NCBI RefSeq assembly: GCF_052065835.1
Contig: NZ_JBQHTG010000002.1
Span: 434,001-498,000, forward strand
Length of the DNA: 64,000 nucleotides
From: Laedolimicola sp934402125
GTDB lineage: Bacteria > Bacillota > Clostridia > Lachnospirales > Lachnospiraceae
Reading direction: 5' to 3'
This document shows positions 1-8,766 of the stretch, piece by piece; position 1 is the stretch's first letter, and every line of letters starts with the position of its first letter. The notes beneath the pieces were generated by a model, which was not told where the DNA came from, searched no databases, and worked only from the letters and a program-made list of their open reading frames with translations. The position numbers and the translations under genes are program-made.

Positions 1-685
1 TGATACCGCCCAGAATCTGGCCGGTCAGAGCCGGATCCCCGGTACCGAAACGCACTTCTCCTCGCACCTTCCGTGGAAGCAGCTTTCCCAGCAATCTCTT
101 TAGCTGACTCCATGCCAGGCTTACCGCAGCCTTTGTGCGCTCGTCGGTGGCAAAACGCTTGATTCTTTTTATTTTAACATAGAACCGATGTAATGTATAT
201 TTAAGATTTCTTAATTTTGATTTCACAGAGCTTCCGGAAGCCTTCTTTTTCTTATGAGCCGGTTCTTCTGTCCGCTCCTCAGGCGCCCTTTCAACCTCTT
301 TTGCTACTGCTTCTTCCGTATCCTGCCCTGCGGCTGTTTCTGTCTGTTCCTCTCTGTCCGCCTCTGCGTCTTCCTCCCAGTCTGCGAAGACTTCTCTGGC
401 TCCTTCCCGGATCTCCTGCTCTTTGGCCAGCAGATCCTTTACCGTAAAGAACAGCACCTTCACCTTTGCCGACAGTTCCCCGTCCCGGTAGCTGACCGGC
501 AGCCTTATCAGGTGCAAAAGCCAGTGCACCCTTGCCTCCGCCTGCAGCTCTTCCCTTTTTCTGATGTGGATTTCGTACCGGACAGGCACAAAAAGAAGCA
601 ATGCCAGAACCAGAATCCCCAGACCCAGCACCGCCGCAAGAATGAGCAGCACTATTTTCAATATCATCAGAATACTATGCCACAT
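1..685 (-). CDS. DUF2953 domain protein, 3' end cut by window edge
   Basis: An open minus-strand frame runs from an ATG at 685 off the left edge, giving 228 codons without a stop. The product starts MWHSILMILKIVLLILAAVL, one N-terminal membrane segment, then the VPVRYEIHIR stretch and a WLLHLIRLPV stretch typical of DUF2953 proteins. A charged Glu-rich linker (about residues 100-145) follows, then a Lys/Arg-rich helix and a FGTGDPALTGQILGGI stretch at the edge. DUF2953 proteins of Clostridia usually sit next to the sporulation gene ytfJ (gerW), which I would expect just left of position 1. Function is unknown. The upstream gene ends at 690, so the two are probably co-transcribed. Confidence 0.8.
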   Translation of the reverse strand, partial: MWHSILMILKIVLLILAAVLGLGILVLALLLFVPVRYEIHIRKREELQAEARVHWLLHLIRLPVSYRDGELSAKVKVLFFTVKDLLAKEQEIREGAREVFADWEEDAEADREEQTETAAGQDTEEAVAKEVERAPEERTEEPAHKKKKASGSSVKSKLRNLKYTLHRFYVKIKRIKRFATDERTKAAVSLAWSQLKRLLGKLLPRKVRGEVRFGTGDPALTGQILGGI

Positions 686-689
686 GCTG

Positions 690-1007
690 TCATTTCTCCG
701 TCCTGCCAAAATATTCCCGCACAGCGAAGCCTCCGGTCTGCCGGTAGATATCCCCTATCATCTCCTGCACCAGCTCCAGCGCCTCTTCATAGCCGGAAGC
801 AATTCCCACCACAAAGAGATCCTGCCGGTAAAAGGCAGGCTGCTTCAGATGGGCCGCGTGAAAAATATCAAAGAGATTCTGCGGATTGGAGGCCAGGGTA
901 ATCAGATAAATGCTGAGCATTCCTATGCCACGGTTGGCTTTTCTTATAATCTTATCCTTTTTCTTTGCCGTTTTATCTGTCAGATAAAGATGTTCCGCCC
1001 ACTGCAT
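690..1007 (-). CDS. conserved hypothetical protein, 105 aa
   Basis: Small protein I do not recognise by function. It begins MQWAEHLYLTDKTAKKKDKI and is basic at the N-terminus, then mixed hydrophobic (GIGMLSIYLITLASNPQNLFDIF). There is no clear membrane helix, signal peptide or metal motif. Its stop lies 4 bp before the DUF2953 start, so the two genes are very likely one transcript. The pairing suggests the same sporulation or envelope context as its neighbour, but that is inference from position only. Confidence 0.65.
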   Translation of the reverse strand: MQWAEHLYLTDKTAKKKDKIIRKANRGIGMLSIYLITLASNPQNLFDIFHAAHLKQPAFYRQDLFVVGIASGYEEALELVQEMIGDIYRQTGGFAVREYFGRTEK

Positions 1008-1028
1008 CCGTGAATCCTCTCCATATTT

Positions 1029-1066
1029 GAAAAATGAGGGTATCGAAATCTGCTTGCGACACCCTC
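1029..1066 (-). terminator. rho-independent terminator after the Nudix gene
   Basis: GAGGGTATCG (1036-1045) pairs with CGACACCCTC (1057-1066) with one mismatch. Read on the minus strand the stem is followed by ATTTTT. It lies just after the Nudix stop codon at 1076. Confidence 0.75.
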
Positions 1067-1075
1067 TCTTCCTAC

Positions 1076-1528
1076 TTAAAAATACTTTTTATTGCCCCAG
1101 AGATTACTCTTTTTCAGATCCAGGTACTCATTGTAGGCACGCTCCAGAATCTGCTTCTCATTGGAAAACTTCAGCAGATGATAGGCCTCATGGTACTTAT
1201 AATAACCCGAATCTACAAAATACTCCTCGCGCTGTGGTTTACTGTAATAATTGTCTGCCATCATCAGATACCAGTGGACGTCCTTCTCAACGGTGTCCTC
1301 CGGCACTGTAAATGAATACTGGCTCTTACCAATATATTTGATAATAGCAGCCTCTACGCCTGTTTCCTCGCGCACTTCTCTTAACGCCGTTTCTTTAAAC
1401 TCTTCTCCCGGCTCTACAGTCCCCTTCGGCAGCACCCAGCCCTCGTACCGGTTCTTGTAATTCTTGTACAAAAGCAGGATCTTACCTCGAAATATTACCA
1501 CACCGCCACAACTGGTTGCTTCAATCAT
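1076..1528 (-). CDS. Nudix hydrolase
   Basis: Hydrolyses a nucleoside diphosphate linked to another moiety; the substrate cannot be told from sequence. The Nudix box is clear: GTVEPGEEFKETALREVREETGV matches GX5EX7REUXEEXGU, around residues 36-58 counted from the chosen start. I chose the ATG at 1528 (MIEATSCGGVV) because AGGGGG lies 8 bp upstream; the longer frame from 1558 adds ten residues without support. The N-terminal GGVVIFRGKILLLYKN strand is typical of the bis(5'-nucleosyl)-tetraphosphatase (AP4A hydrolase) subgroup, as are the YEGWVLPKG residues, so AP4A hydrolase is the best specific guess. Single gene with its own terminator. Confidence 0.85.
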   Translation of the reverse strand: MIEATSCGGVVIFRGKILLLYKNYKNRYEGWVLPKGTVEPGEEFKETALREVREETGVEAAIIKYIGKSQYSFTVPEDTVEKDVHWYLMMADNYYSKPQREEYFVDSGYYKYHEAYHLLKFSNEKQILERAYNEYLDLKKSNLWGNKKYF

Positions 1529-1603
1529 TGCAAAACCCCCTGTCCTGGTGTGTCTCAAACTAGATATAGTATACCGCTTTTTGGGGAATTTGACAAGCGT
1601 TTG

Positions 1604-3094
1604 TTACTCTGTCCCGTTCATCAGCTCGTTTAGTGTTTTATTGGCGTACCATTCCCGGAAAATCTGATGGGCAATGGGTACGGCGTATTCGCTACCGCTG
1701 CCCCGTTCCTCCACCAGTACGCAGACGGCGATATCCCGGCTTCCCGTATCGGAAAAGCCCACGAACCAGGCATGGCTCTTCTTCTTATCACTGGTGTATT
1801 CCGCTGTTCCGGTCTTGCCCGCTATCTCAAAGCCCAGATCCGAAAGCTTCTTTCCGGTTCCCTCCGTAACCACAGCCTTCATATATTCCGTCAGCGCTTC
1901 TGCCTCCTGTGCTGTCATCAGAGGACCATATTCCTCTGCCTCAAAGGTTTTCGCAGTTGTCCCCTTTGCGCTGCGCACCTCGTCCAGCAGGCAGGGCTTC
2001 ATCAGCACGCCTCCGTTGGCAATGGTGCCTGCCAGCATCGCCATATGCACGGGCGATACCAGGGTTTCTCCCTGACCGATAGCCGTCATCATCTGCTGCG
2101 CCGGCGTCGCGTCTGCCGTCAGGGAAAAGGAGCTCTTGGAATACGTCAGCGGCAACGGAAGCTCCCCGTTAAACAGAAGCCCCTCACAGGTATTTTTCAG
2201 GGAAACCTCATTCAGGGACAGGCCGATGGTGGCAAAGGCTGAATTACAGGACTTGGCAAAGGCCTTTGTCAGATCCTCCGTTCCATGGGCCTTCTTATTG
2301 TAGCAACTGATGGTATAATTGCCCTCTGTCACCTTTCCCTTACAGTTGTAGGTGAAATCCGCGTAATCCGGATTTTCCCGCATATATTCCAGGAGAGTCA
2401 CAATCTTGAAGGTCGATCCCGGCGCGTAGAGTCCCTGGGCTGCCCGGTTATACAGGACGCTGCTTCCGGAGGAATCCTCCGACGTCAGGGTATCCCATTT
2501 TTCATTGATGGTGCCCGGATCAAAATCCGGCTTGGATACCATGGCAAGAATCCGGCCGGTCTCCGGCTCCAGTACCACTACCGCGCCCCGGTTCTTCCCC
2601 AAAGCGTCGTAGGCCGTCCGCTGCAGGTCTATATCCAGTGTGGTAATCACATTGTCACCGGGACTTTTCTGATCCTTTACCTGATTTTTCAGCTGCTCCG
2701 CCGGAGAGATCCCGGAGGTCAGCAGATAATAATTGGCCAGCTGCTCGATTCCCGTATTTCCCCGGGTGGAATACCCCACCACATGGGCGAACAGGTTCGC
2801 GTAAGGGTATTCCCGGGTTTCCGTTCCGTCGGACGCCACCTTTGTTTCTGCCAGCACCGTATCGTCCGAAGCCAGGATGCTGCCGCGAATGACACGTTCC
2901 GCAAAAGCGTCCAGTCTGGCATTGTAGGGATTGTTCACCACATCCGGACTTAAGACCGCATCGAAATAGATAAAATATCCCGCCATCAGCGCAAACAGGC
3001 CGATGAACAGATAGGTAACCACTGCCAGCTCATGATTTTTCTTTTGCTTTCTTTGCTTTTCTTTCTTTTGTTCTGGCTGCCCGCTCTTTTTCAA
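1604..3094 (-). CDS. penicillin-binding protein, PbpA-like transpeptidase
   Basis: Cross-links peptidoglycan outside the membrane. One N-terminal membrane segment (about residues 24-42) follows a Lys-rich cytoplasmic tail. The transpeptidase domain has all three penicillin-binding motifs: STFK (227-230), SCN (282-284) and KTGT (427-430). At 496 residues it is shorter than PBP2 or FtsI of rods and resembles PbpA of Actinobacteria and Clostridia. The start is a TTG at 3094 with GAGGA nine bases upstream; no better ATG is in frame. It overlaps the 3' end of the upstream FtsW/RodA gene by 65 bp, so the pair is translationally linked and most likely acts as a glycosyltransferase-transpeptidase couple in elongation, division or spore formation. 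Confidence 0.9.
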   Translation of the reverse strand: MKKSGQPEQKKEKQRKQKKNHELAVVTYLFIGLFALMAGYFIYFDAVLSPDVVNNPYNARLDAFAERVIRGSILASDDTVLAETKVASDGTETREYPYANLFAHVVGYSTRGNTGIEQLANYYLLTSGISPAEQLKNQVKDQKSPGDNVITTLDIDLQRTAYDALGKNRGAVVVLEPETGRILAMVSKPDFDPGTINEKWDTLTSEDSSGSSVLYNRAAQGLYAPGSTFKIVTLLEYMRENPDYADFTYNCKGKVTEGNYTISCYNKKAHGTEDLTKAFAKSCNSAFATIGLSLNEVSLKNTCEGLLFNGELPLPLTYSKSSFSLTADATPAQQMMTAIGQGETLVSPVHMAMLAGTIANGGVLMKPCLLDEVRSAKGTTAKTFEAEEYGPLMTAQEAEALTEYMKAVVTEGTGKKLSDLGFEIAGKTGTAEYTSDKKKSHAWFVGFSDTGSRDIAVCVLVEERGSGSEYAVPIAHQIFREWYANKTLNELMNGTE

Positions 3095-4403
3095 TCTGCA
3101 AATCCTCGTCTTCCTTTAATAGATACATTCCCTGGATAATGTAAAACATCAGAATGCTGGATACCAGGGAGCTTCCGCCGTAGCTGACCAGCGGAAGTGT
3201 CACCCCTGTGGAGGGAATGAAACGGATCGCTCCGCCAATCGTCAGAAATACCTGGAAGCCGTAAAAGGTTCCAAAGCCCAGAGCCGTATATTTATAAAAC
3301 CGGTTCTTAATCTGCATGGCAATATTGATAAACATAATAAAGCAGCTCATACAGATCAGAATCAGGCAGAGGGCAAAGATACCGCCCAGCTCCTCCGCAA
3401 TCGCGGAAAAAATAAAATCCTGCTCCACCACCGGTATTTTATTCGGCATTCCCAGGTTCAGACCCATACCAAACCATCTTCCGGTTCCAATGGCGAAAAG
3501 CGACTGGGTGATCTGATATCCCTCCTTTTCTATGACGCTGAAGGGATCTGTCCAAGCCAGCACCCGGATCCTCACATGGGCGAAGAGCCGGTATCCTATC
3601 ACCGCAGCCACCGATCCGGCTCCCAGGCCTGCCAGAAAATACAAAGGCTTTTTGGTGGCTACATACAGCATAACCAGATAAGTTACAAAGAACAATAGCG
3701 CGCCGCCCAGATCGCTGGACGCCACCAGCACCAGCACATGGGCCGCCGCCAGAACCGTAGTCCGCACCACGTCCGCAAATTCCGTGCTCCGGCTCAGCAT
3801 GGCCGCCACAAAGAATACAAAGGAGATCTTTACGAACTCACTGGGCTGGAATACCAGCCTGCCGATCACCAGGGAAAGCTTCGCCCCTGACGTGGTTTTT
3901 CCCACCACTGCCACTGCTATCAGAAGCGCCAGACCTCCGATTCCGTAGATCCAGGGAATCCCTTGCAGAAACGCGCATTTCCGAATCAGCACCGGCACAA
4001 GCAGCGCCAGGGCCAGCGCCGCCGCCGCAATCTGAAACTGCCGTACCGCCTTATCGTAAGACAGACGGGTCAGAATTACAAAGCCCACAGCCAGCAGCAG
4101 GCACATATTGTTCAGCACTAGCCGGTTGACCTTAGGATAGATTACCCTTGTGAATACCAGCACCGCCTGCAGCAGAAAAAACTGGAACCCGTAAAAGAGC
4201 AGCAGCTTCGGATCCTCCGTCTGCACATACAGCACCACAAAGGCCAGCGCGTGAATCAGAAAAAGATTCAGAATCTGAAGCCGGAAGCCGTGGCGCACCT
4301 CCTCCTGATCCCGTTTTTTCAGCACGGAATAACATAAGGAGGTATAAAGCGCAATCAAAATGATAAACGCGTATTTGGATAAATCTGTAATCAGAAAGAC
4401 CAT
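3030..4403 (-). CDS. FtsW/RodA/SpoVE-family peptidoglycan glycosyltransferase
   Basis: SEDS-family membrane protein that polymerises lipid II. It has about ten to twelve hydrophobic segments. The family signature is near the C-terminus (FIPSTGVTLPLVSYGGSSLV), with the conserved VEQDFIFSAIAEELGG loop before it. The C-terminal tail is Lys/Arg-rich and its codons overlap the start of the partner penicillin-binding protein. SEDS proteins work as pairs with class B PBPs, and the gene order here fits that. Whether this pair serves division, elongation or sporulation cannot be decided from sequence. Confidence 0.92.
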   Translation of the reverse strand: MVFLITDLSKYAFIILIALYTSLCYSVLKKRDQEEVRHGFRLQILNLFLIHALAFVVLYVQTEDPKLLLFYGFQFFLLQAVLVFTRVIYPKVNRLVLNNMCLLLAVGFVILTRLSYDKAVRQFQIAAAALALALLVPVLIRKCAFLQGIPWIYGIGGLALLIAVAVVGKTTSGAKLSLVIGRLVFQPSEFVKISFVFFVAAMLSRSTEFADVVRTTVLAAAHVLVLVASSDLGGALLFFVTYLVMLYVATKKPLYFLAGLGAGSVAAVIGYRLFAHVRIRVLAWTDPFSVIEKEGYQITQSLFAIGTGRWFGMGLNLGMPNKIPVVEQDFIFSAIAEELGGIFALCLILICMSCFIMFINIAMQIKNRFYKYTALGFGTFYGFQVFLTIGGAIRFIPSTGVTLPLVSYGGSSLVSSILMFYIIQGMYLLKEDEDLQIEKERAARTKERKAKKAKEKS

Positions 4404-4407
4404 AGCT

Positions 4408-6627
4408 TTACTGTACTCCCCGTTTTAGATGTCCCTTCGTGTAGCTGTATTCCGGTTTTCTGCCCGGCATGCCGCCGCAAAACACCTCTGTGTAATCCTT
4501 TAGAATCTGACGAAGCTCCTTTTGGCTCTCCAGCGTAAAGCACAGCCGCAGGGACTCCGGCGCAAGCCGTTCGATCTCTTCTTTATTATTCAGGAGAGAC
4601 AGGGGCTCACTGTTATAAATTACATTATAGCAATAACGGCAGTTATTCACCACCGGAAATTCCTTCTTATATCGATCCACCAGCATACGGACCGTCTCCT
4701 TATGGTCGCAGCGCTCCACCGTCCGGTGCAGGCAGCCTGCCGTCGTCATCAGCGGAAGATACCCGTAAGCAATCAGCTCGGCCCCGTCTGCGCCCCGCTC
4801 CCGAAGCTCCCTGTCATTGAGCTCCAGCGGAAGAGTTTCCCTTGAAATTCCCTGTTTTTTCCAGAATTCTGCTGCTTCCCGGTTCCAGCTGTACAGGTTG
4901 TGATCGCCAATCAGCGGCAGTCCGTCCAGCCCCTGCTCCTTTACGAATTCCAGCTCCTCCAGATTCTTCAGCACCAGACCGTCCAGTCCCGCCTTTTGCA
5001 AAAGGGAAATCCGTTCCTCAAACCATCGTCTGGCAGGCGTGCGGAAAATCGCAGGCAGCACCAGCAGACATTCCCTGCCTGCCTCATGGCACTGCTTCAC
5101 ATATTCCGGCAGGCGTTCAAAATCCAGCTTTTCACTGGTCAGATAAACCGCCTTCACTTGCGGAAATGCCAGCACCTCCTGCAGATACTCCCCATGCTCC
5201 AACTGTACCCGGAGTGTAAATTGATCAGGCTTCTCCGATCCTTCTCCGCTTTCCGGCGCCCGCAGGGGAGGTCTTTGCTCCCCGCAGCTTCTATAGCCTT
5301 CTTCCCTGCACCCGGCTGCCAGCTTTTCCAGAGCTTCCCGCCGCATCCGGTTCAGCTGGCCGTTGGGACAAAAGATCTCTCCCTCCATCTGAATCTCCAG
5401 CTTTTCGAAGGTAAAGGGCGTATCGCCGGTCTTCTGAAGCTGTTTTCTCAGATCTGCCTCCGTCATGGGCTGATTTTTCGGTATCTGCCCCGGCTCGCCC
5501 TCCACGCTGATCTCCAGATCCCCATAACGAACCCTCAGCTTAGATGGGGCATCCCCAGAAATCCGGAAGCTGCCTTCGATGGCCTCCTTCTTATTCTTGT
5601 CCAGATATTCTTTTTTTATCTCCTGAAGAAGTTCCTCGTACTGCTGCTTCTCCTTAAGCGCCTTCTTTCCCTTTTCTTCGAAATGACTGGGTCTTGTCAG
5701 GGAAATCATTTCCCGGCCGTTGTGCACCTCATAATAGCCTCTGGAAAAGCCACCCCGGTTATAAAGGGCCTGCAGCTCACCATAGTCCTTCGGTTCCACC
5801 CGGTACGCCTCTCTGCCGTATTCCAGATAGCGGTCGAGATATTTCCGGTAAATCCGTACAACCCCTGCCGTATACTCCGGCCGCTTCATCCGTCCTTCAA
5901 TCTTCAGGGAACAGACGCCTGCCTCCAGCACCTCCGGCAGGATCTCAATGGTACACATATCCTTGGGGCTTAAAATATATTCCTCTCCCTTTTTTCCCAG
6001 AATCCGTCCTTCTCCTTTTAACTGATAGGGAAGACGGCAGGGCTGCGCGCACCGTCCCCGGTTTCCGCTCCGTCCGCCAAACATACTGCTCATCAGGCAC
6101 TGTCCGGAATAACAATAGCAAAGGGCTCCATGCACAAAGCTCTCGATCTCCACATCTACCGTATCGTGAATCCGGCGAATCTCCTCAAGAGACAGCTCCC
6201 TGGCCGTCACCACACGGGACGCTCCCTGCTCTTTCAGGAATCTGGCTCCTTCGGCTCCCAGTACCGTCATCTGCGTACTGGCATGGATATCCAGGTCCGG
6301 AAAATTCTCCCTGATATAAGAAAACACGCCCAGATCCTGTACAATCACCGCATCCAGGCCGCTCTCGTAGTAGGGCTTCAGATACGCGCCCAGCTCCTCC
6401 ATTTCCCCGTCTTTCAGGAGCGTATTGACCGTCATATAGAGATCACAGCCATGAAGATGGGCAAATTCTATGGCCTCCAGCATTCCTTTTTCGTCCGGAT
6501 TGTCCGCATAGGCCCGGGCTCCGAAGCGGGTTCCGCCAATATATACCGCGTCTGCTCCCGCGTTAACCGCAGCCCGCAGACTGTCAAAGGAGCCTGCCGG
6601 AGCCAGAAGCTCTGTCTGATGTCTCAT
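4408..6627 (-). CDS. U32 family peptidase with DUF3656 domain (TrhP/RlhA-like)
   Basis: Starts MRHQTELLAPAGSFDSLRAA, the standard U32 opening, from an ATG with GGAGG upstream. The diagnostic cysteine cluster CLMSSMFGGRSGNRGRCAQP lies near residue 177, with an upstream HGALCYCYSGQ. A middle DUF3656 region and a second TIM-barrel-like half follow, with further cysteines (NNCRYCYN) near the C-terminus. Known relatives are not true proteases: they hydroxylate RNA, for example U34 of tRNA (TrhP) or C2501 of 23S rRNA (RlhA), with an iron-sulfur cluster bound by these cysteines. At 739 residues it is near the usual length for the Clostridial long form. It is followed by the ftsW/pbp pair. Confidence 0.9.
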   Translation of the reverse strand: MRHQTELLAPAGSFDSLRAAVNAGADAVYIGGTRFGARAYADNPDEKGMLEAIEFAHLHGCDLYMTVNTLLKDGEMEELGAYLKPYYESGLDAVIVQDLGVFSYIRENFPDLDIHASTQMTVLGAEGARFLKEQGASRVVTARELSLEEIRRIHDTVDVEIESFVHGALCYCYSGQCLMSSMFGGRSGNRGRCAQPCRLPYQLKGEGRILGKKGEEYILSPKDMCTIEILPEVLEAGVCSLKIEGRMKRPEYTAGVVRIYRKYLDRYLEYGREAYRVEPKDYGELQALYNRGGFSRGYYEVHNGREMISLTRPSHFEEKGKKALKEKQQYEELLQEIKKEYLDKNKKEAIEGSFRISGDAPSKLRVRYGDLEISVEGEPGQIPKNQPMTEADLRKQLQKTGDTPFTFEKLEIQMEGEIFCPNGQLNRMRREALEKLAAGCREEGYRSCGEQRPPLRAPESGEGSEKPDQFTLRVQLEHGEYLQEVLAFPQVKAVYLTSEKLDFERLPEYVKQCHEAGRECLLVLPAIFRTPARRWFEERISLLQKAGLDGLVLKNLEELEFVKEQGLDGLPLIGDHNLYSWNREAAEFWKKQGISRETLPLELNDRELRERGADGAELIAYGYLPLMTTAGCLHRTVERCDHKETVRMLVDRYKKEFPVVNNCRYCYNVIYNSEPLSLLNNKEEIERLAPESLRLCFTLESQKELRQILKDYTEVFCGGMPGRKPEYSYTKGHLKRGVQ

Positions 6628-6654
6628 TTTCCTACCTCCATAAACACGCTTTCA

Positions 6655-6688
6655 CAAAAGAAGGCGCCCAAATCTTCTCTGGCGCCCT
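6655..6688 (-). terminator. terminator after zapA
   Basis: Two GGCGCC arms (6663-6668 and 6681-6686) form a hairpin. On the minus strand it is followed by TTCTTTTG. It sits between the zapA stop and the U32 start. Confidence 0.65.
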
Positions 6689-6695
6689 CCTCTTT

Positions 6696-7076
6696 TTATT
6701 TCTGTTGTCTGTTGTTTCTGTTATTTGCGGAATTCTGTCCGGAGTTCTTTTTCTCTCCCTTCAGATTCTCCAGCTCAAGCTGCGCCTCGATCAGATCATG
6801 CCGGACGCCGTACAGCTCCCGTTCCTTCTTCTCCAGCTCAGCCGTCAGCTTTTCTACCTGATTCTTGGCTTTAAAATAATCGTCTGCCAGATTCATACTC
6901 AGCATCAGCTGGCGCTGGTCACTGCTCTGCTTCCGGTAATTCTCCGTCTTATGGCATTCGGTCATTTTTTCATTGATATAGACTGCTATCTGATGCAGAT
7001 ATTCCTGGCTCTCATATCCGCTGATCTTATAGACCCGGCCATCGACAACCACTTCTACCGCGTTTTTCATTGCCAT
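6696..7076 (-). CDS. zapA: cell division protein ZapA
   Basis: ZapA binds and bundles FtsZ at the division ring. The N-terminal globular part (MAMKNAVEVVVDGRVYKISG, then EYLHQIAVYINEKM) is the ZapA fold. It is followed by a long coiled coil (about residues 60-110, LADDYFKAKNQVEKLTAELE) and a short Asn/Gln-rich tail. I place the start at the ATG at 7076 with AAAGGA upstream; a GTG three codons earlier is possible. It lies next to ruvB and the U32 peptidase, a common order in Lachnospiraceae. Confidence 0.88.
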   Translation of the reverse strand: MAMKNAVEVVVDGRVYKISGYESQEYLHQIAVYINEKMTECHKTENYRKQSSDQRQLMLSMNLADDYFKAKNQVEKLTAELEKKERELYGVRHDLIEAQLELENLKGEKKNSGQNSANNRNNRQQK

Positions 7077-7115
7077 CCTGTTCACGTCCTTTGATTTTTT
7101 GGATACCTGTTTCTA

Positions 7116-8126
7116 TTATACCACAGGGGTCCCCTCCGGCACAACACCCAGGTGATGATATCCCAGCTCCGTAACCACCCGGCCCCGCGGCGTCCGGTTG
7201 ATAAAGCCTTTTTTAATCAGATAGGGCTCATACACGTCCTCGATGGTGCCGGAATCCTCGCCGATGGCCGCCGCCAGGGTATCCAGGCCCACCGGACCCC
7301 CCATAAATTTCTCAATCATAGTCAGAAGAATCCGTCGATCGATCTGATCCAGCCCATAGCGATCCACCTCCAGCAGATCCAGCGCGAAATCCGCGATCTC
7401 CTTCGTGATCTTCCCATCGTATTTTACCTGGGCAAAATCACGTACCCGCTTCAGAAGCCTGTTCGCCAGTCGCGGCGTTCCCCGGGAGCGTCTGGCCAGC
7501 TCCAGAGCGCCTTTGGGGTCAATCTCCACGCCCAGCACCTGGGCCGATCTCTCCACAATCATCTGCAGCTCCTCGTCCGTATAGAACTCCAGATGATGTA
7601 CCACGCCGAACCGATCCCGCAGCGGTGCCGTCAGAAGTCCCGCCCGGGTCGTTGCCCCAATCAGGGTAAAATGAGGCAGATCCAGCCGGATAGAACGGGC
7701 AGACGCCCCTTTTCCGATTACGATGTCAATGGCAAAATCCTCCATCGCCGGGTACAGCACTTCTTCCACCTGCCGGTTCAGCCTGTGGATCTCGTCCACA
7801 AAGAGTACGTCACCCTCGGACAGGTTATTGAGAATCGCCGCGATCTCTCCCGGCTTCTCGATAGCCGGACCGGAGGTCACCTTCAGATGGACGCCCATCT
7901 CATTGGCAATGATTCCTGCCAGTGTGGTCTTGCCCAGTCCCGGCGGGCCGTAAAACAGCACATGATCCAGAGATTCTCCCCGGTTTCTGGCTGCTTGGAT
8001 ATAGATTTTCAGATTTTCCTTGGCCTTCTCCTGGCCGATATATTCGTCCAGCGTCTGAGGCCGCAGACTGTAATCTGTGCGGATATCCTCCTCAATCGCC
8101 TCCGTTGTAATAATACGTTTTCCCAT
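7116..8126 (-). CDS. ruvB: Holliday junction branch migration helicase RuvB
   Basis: Hexameric AAA+ motor that drives branch migration with RuvA during recombination repair. The Walker A GPPGLGKTTLA (about residues 61-71), Walker B DEIHRL, sensor GATTRAG and the C-terminal winged helix (TPRGRVVTELGYHHLG) are all present. The length of 336 residues is standard. It follows ruvA by 11 bp with its own AGGAG, so ruvAB is one operon, here downstream of rnfD. Confidence 0.98.
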   Translation of the reverse strand: MGKRIITTEAIEEDIRTDYSLRPQTLDEYIGQEKAKENLKIYIQAARNRGESLDHVLFYGPPGLGKTTLAGIIANEMGVHLKVTSGPAIEKPGEIAAILNNLSEGDVLFVDEIHRLNRQVEEVLYPAMEDFAIDIVIGKGASARSIRLDLPHFTLIGATTRAGLLTAPLRDRFGVVHHLEFYTDEELQMIVERSAQVLGVEIDPKGALELARRSRGTPRLANRLLKRVRDFAQVKYDGKITKEIADFALDLLEVDRYGLDQIDRRILLTMIEKFMGGPVGLDTLAAAIGEDSGTIEDVYEPYLIKKGFINRTPRGRVVTELGYHHLGVVPEGTPVV

Positions 8127-8137
8127 CTGTCTGTCTC

Positions 8138-8764
8138 CTAGAAGCTGATGTATTTAAGCGCCGCCTTCAAAAGCTCCTCTACGGTCATACCGTCAGCCGC
8201 CTCTACCTTTCTTACGGCCTTCAAGGCGTCCGAAGCGGAGTAACCCAACGCTGTCAGCGCTTCTACCGCCTCATTCCGGGCTTCGCTCAGATCCGGAGCC
8301 GTTCCTCTGGCTTCCTTTTGTCCGGCATTCTCAAGCCGGGTCTCAAAGGCCTCCTCCAGACTCAGCTTATCCTTCAGCTCCAGAATCAGCTTCCGGGCTG
8401 TCTTCAGGCCGATACCCGGCGCTTTTGCTATCGTCTTCGCGTCATCTGCCAGTATGGCAAAGCGCAGATCGTCCGCAGACAATGCCGTCAGTACGCCCAG
8501 GGCAGCCTTCGGGCCGATTCCGCTGACTCCCAGAAGCTGCTGAAACAGCTTCCGATCCTCCTTCGTAAAAAAGCCAAACAGAACGAAGGCATCCTCCCGT
8601 ACCTGCAGGTGCGTATACAGGCGAAGCTCCTCTCCCACCGGGGGCAGCAGATCCAGATCCCGTCCAGAAAGCAGGATTCGATAGCCGATTCCGCCGCTCT
8701 CCAGAACTGCCACGCCTTCCTCCGGTTCTGCATAAGCTAAAGTACCTTTGATATACGCAATCAT
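8138..8764 (-). CDS. ruvA: Holliday junction DNA-binding protein RuvA
   Basis: Tetrameric protein that binds four-way junctions and loads RuvB. The N-terminal OB-fold begins MIAYIKGTLAY. The helix-hairpin-helix region (LLGVSGIGPKAALGVL and APGIGLKTARKLILELKDKL) is intact, and so is the C-terminal UBA-like domain that contacts RuvB (EAVEALTALGYSASDALKAV). Length 208. Its start lies 2 bp after the rnfD stop, which ties DNA repair genes to the Rnf fragment in one transcript. Confidence 0.97.
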   Translation of the reverse strand: MIAYIKGTLAYAEPEEGVAVLESGGIGYRILLSGRDLDLLPPVGEELRLYTHLQVREDAFVLFGFFTKEDRKLFQQLLGVSGIGPKAALGVLTALSADDLRFAILADDAKTIAKAPGIGLKTARKLILELKDKLSLEEAFETRLENAGQKEARGTAPDLSEARNEAVEALTALGYSASDALKAVRKVEAADGMTVEELLKAALKYISF

Positions 8765-8766
8765 GA

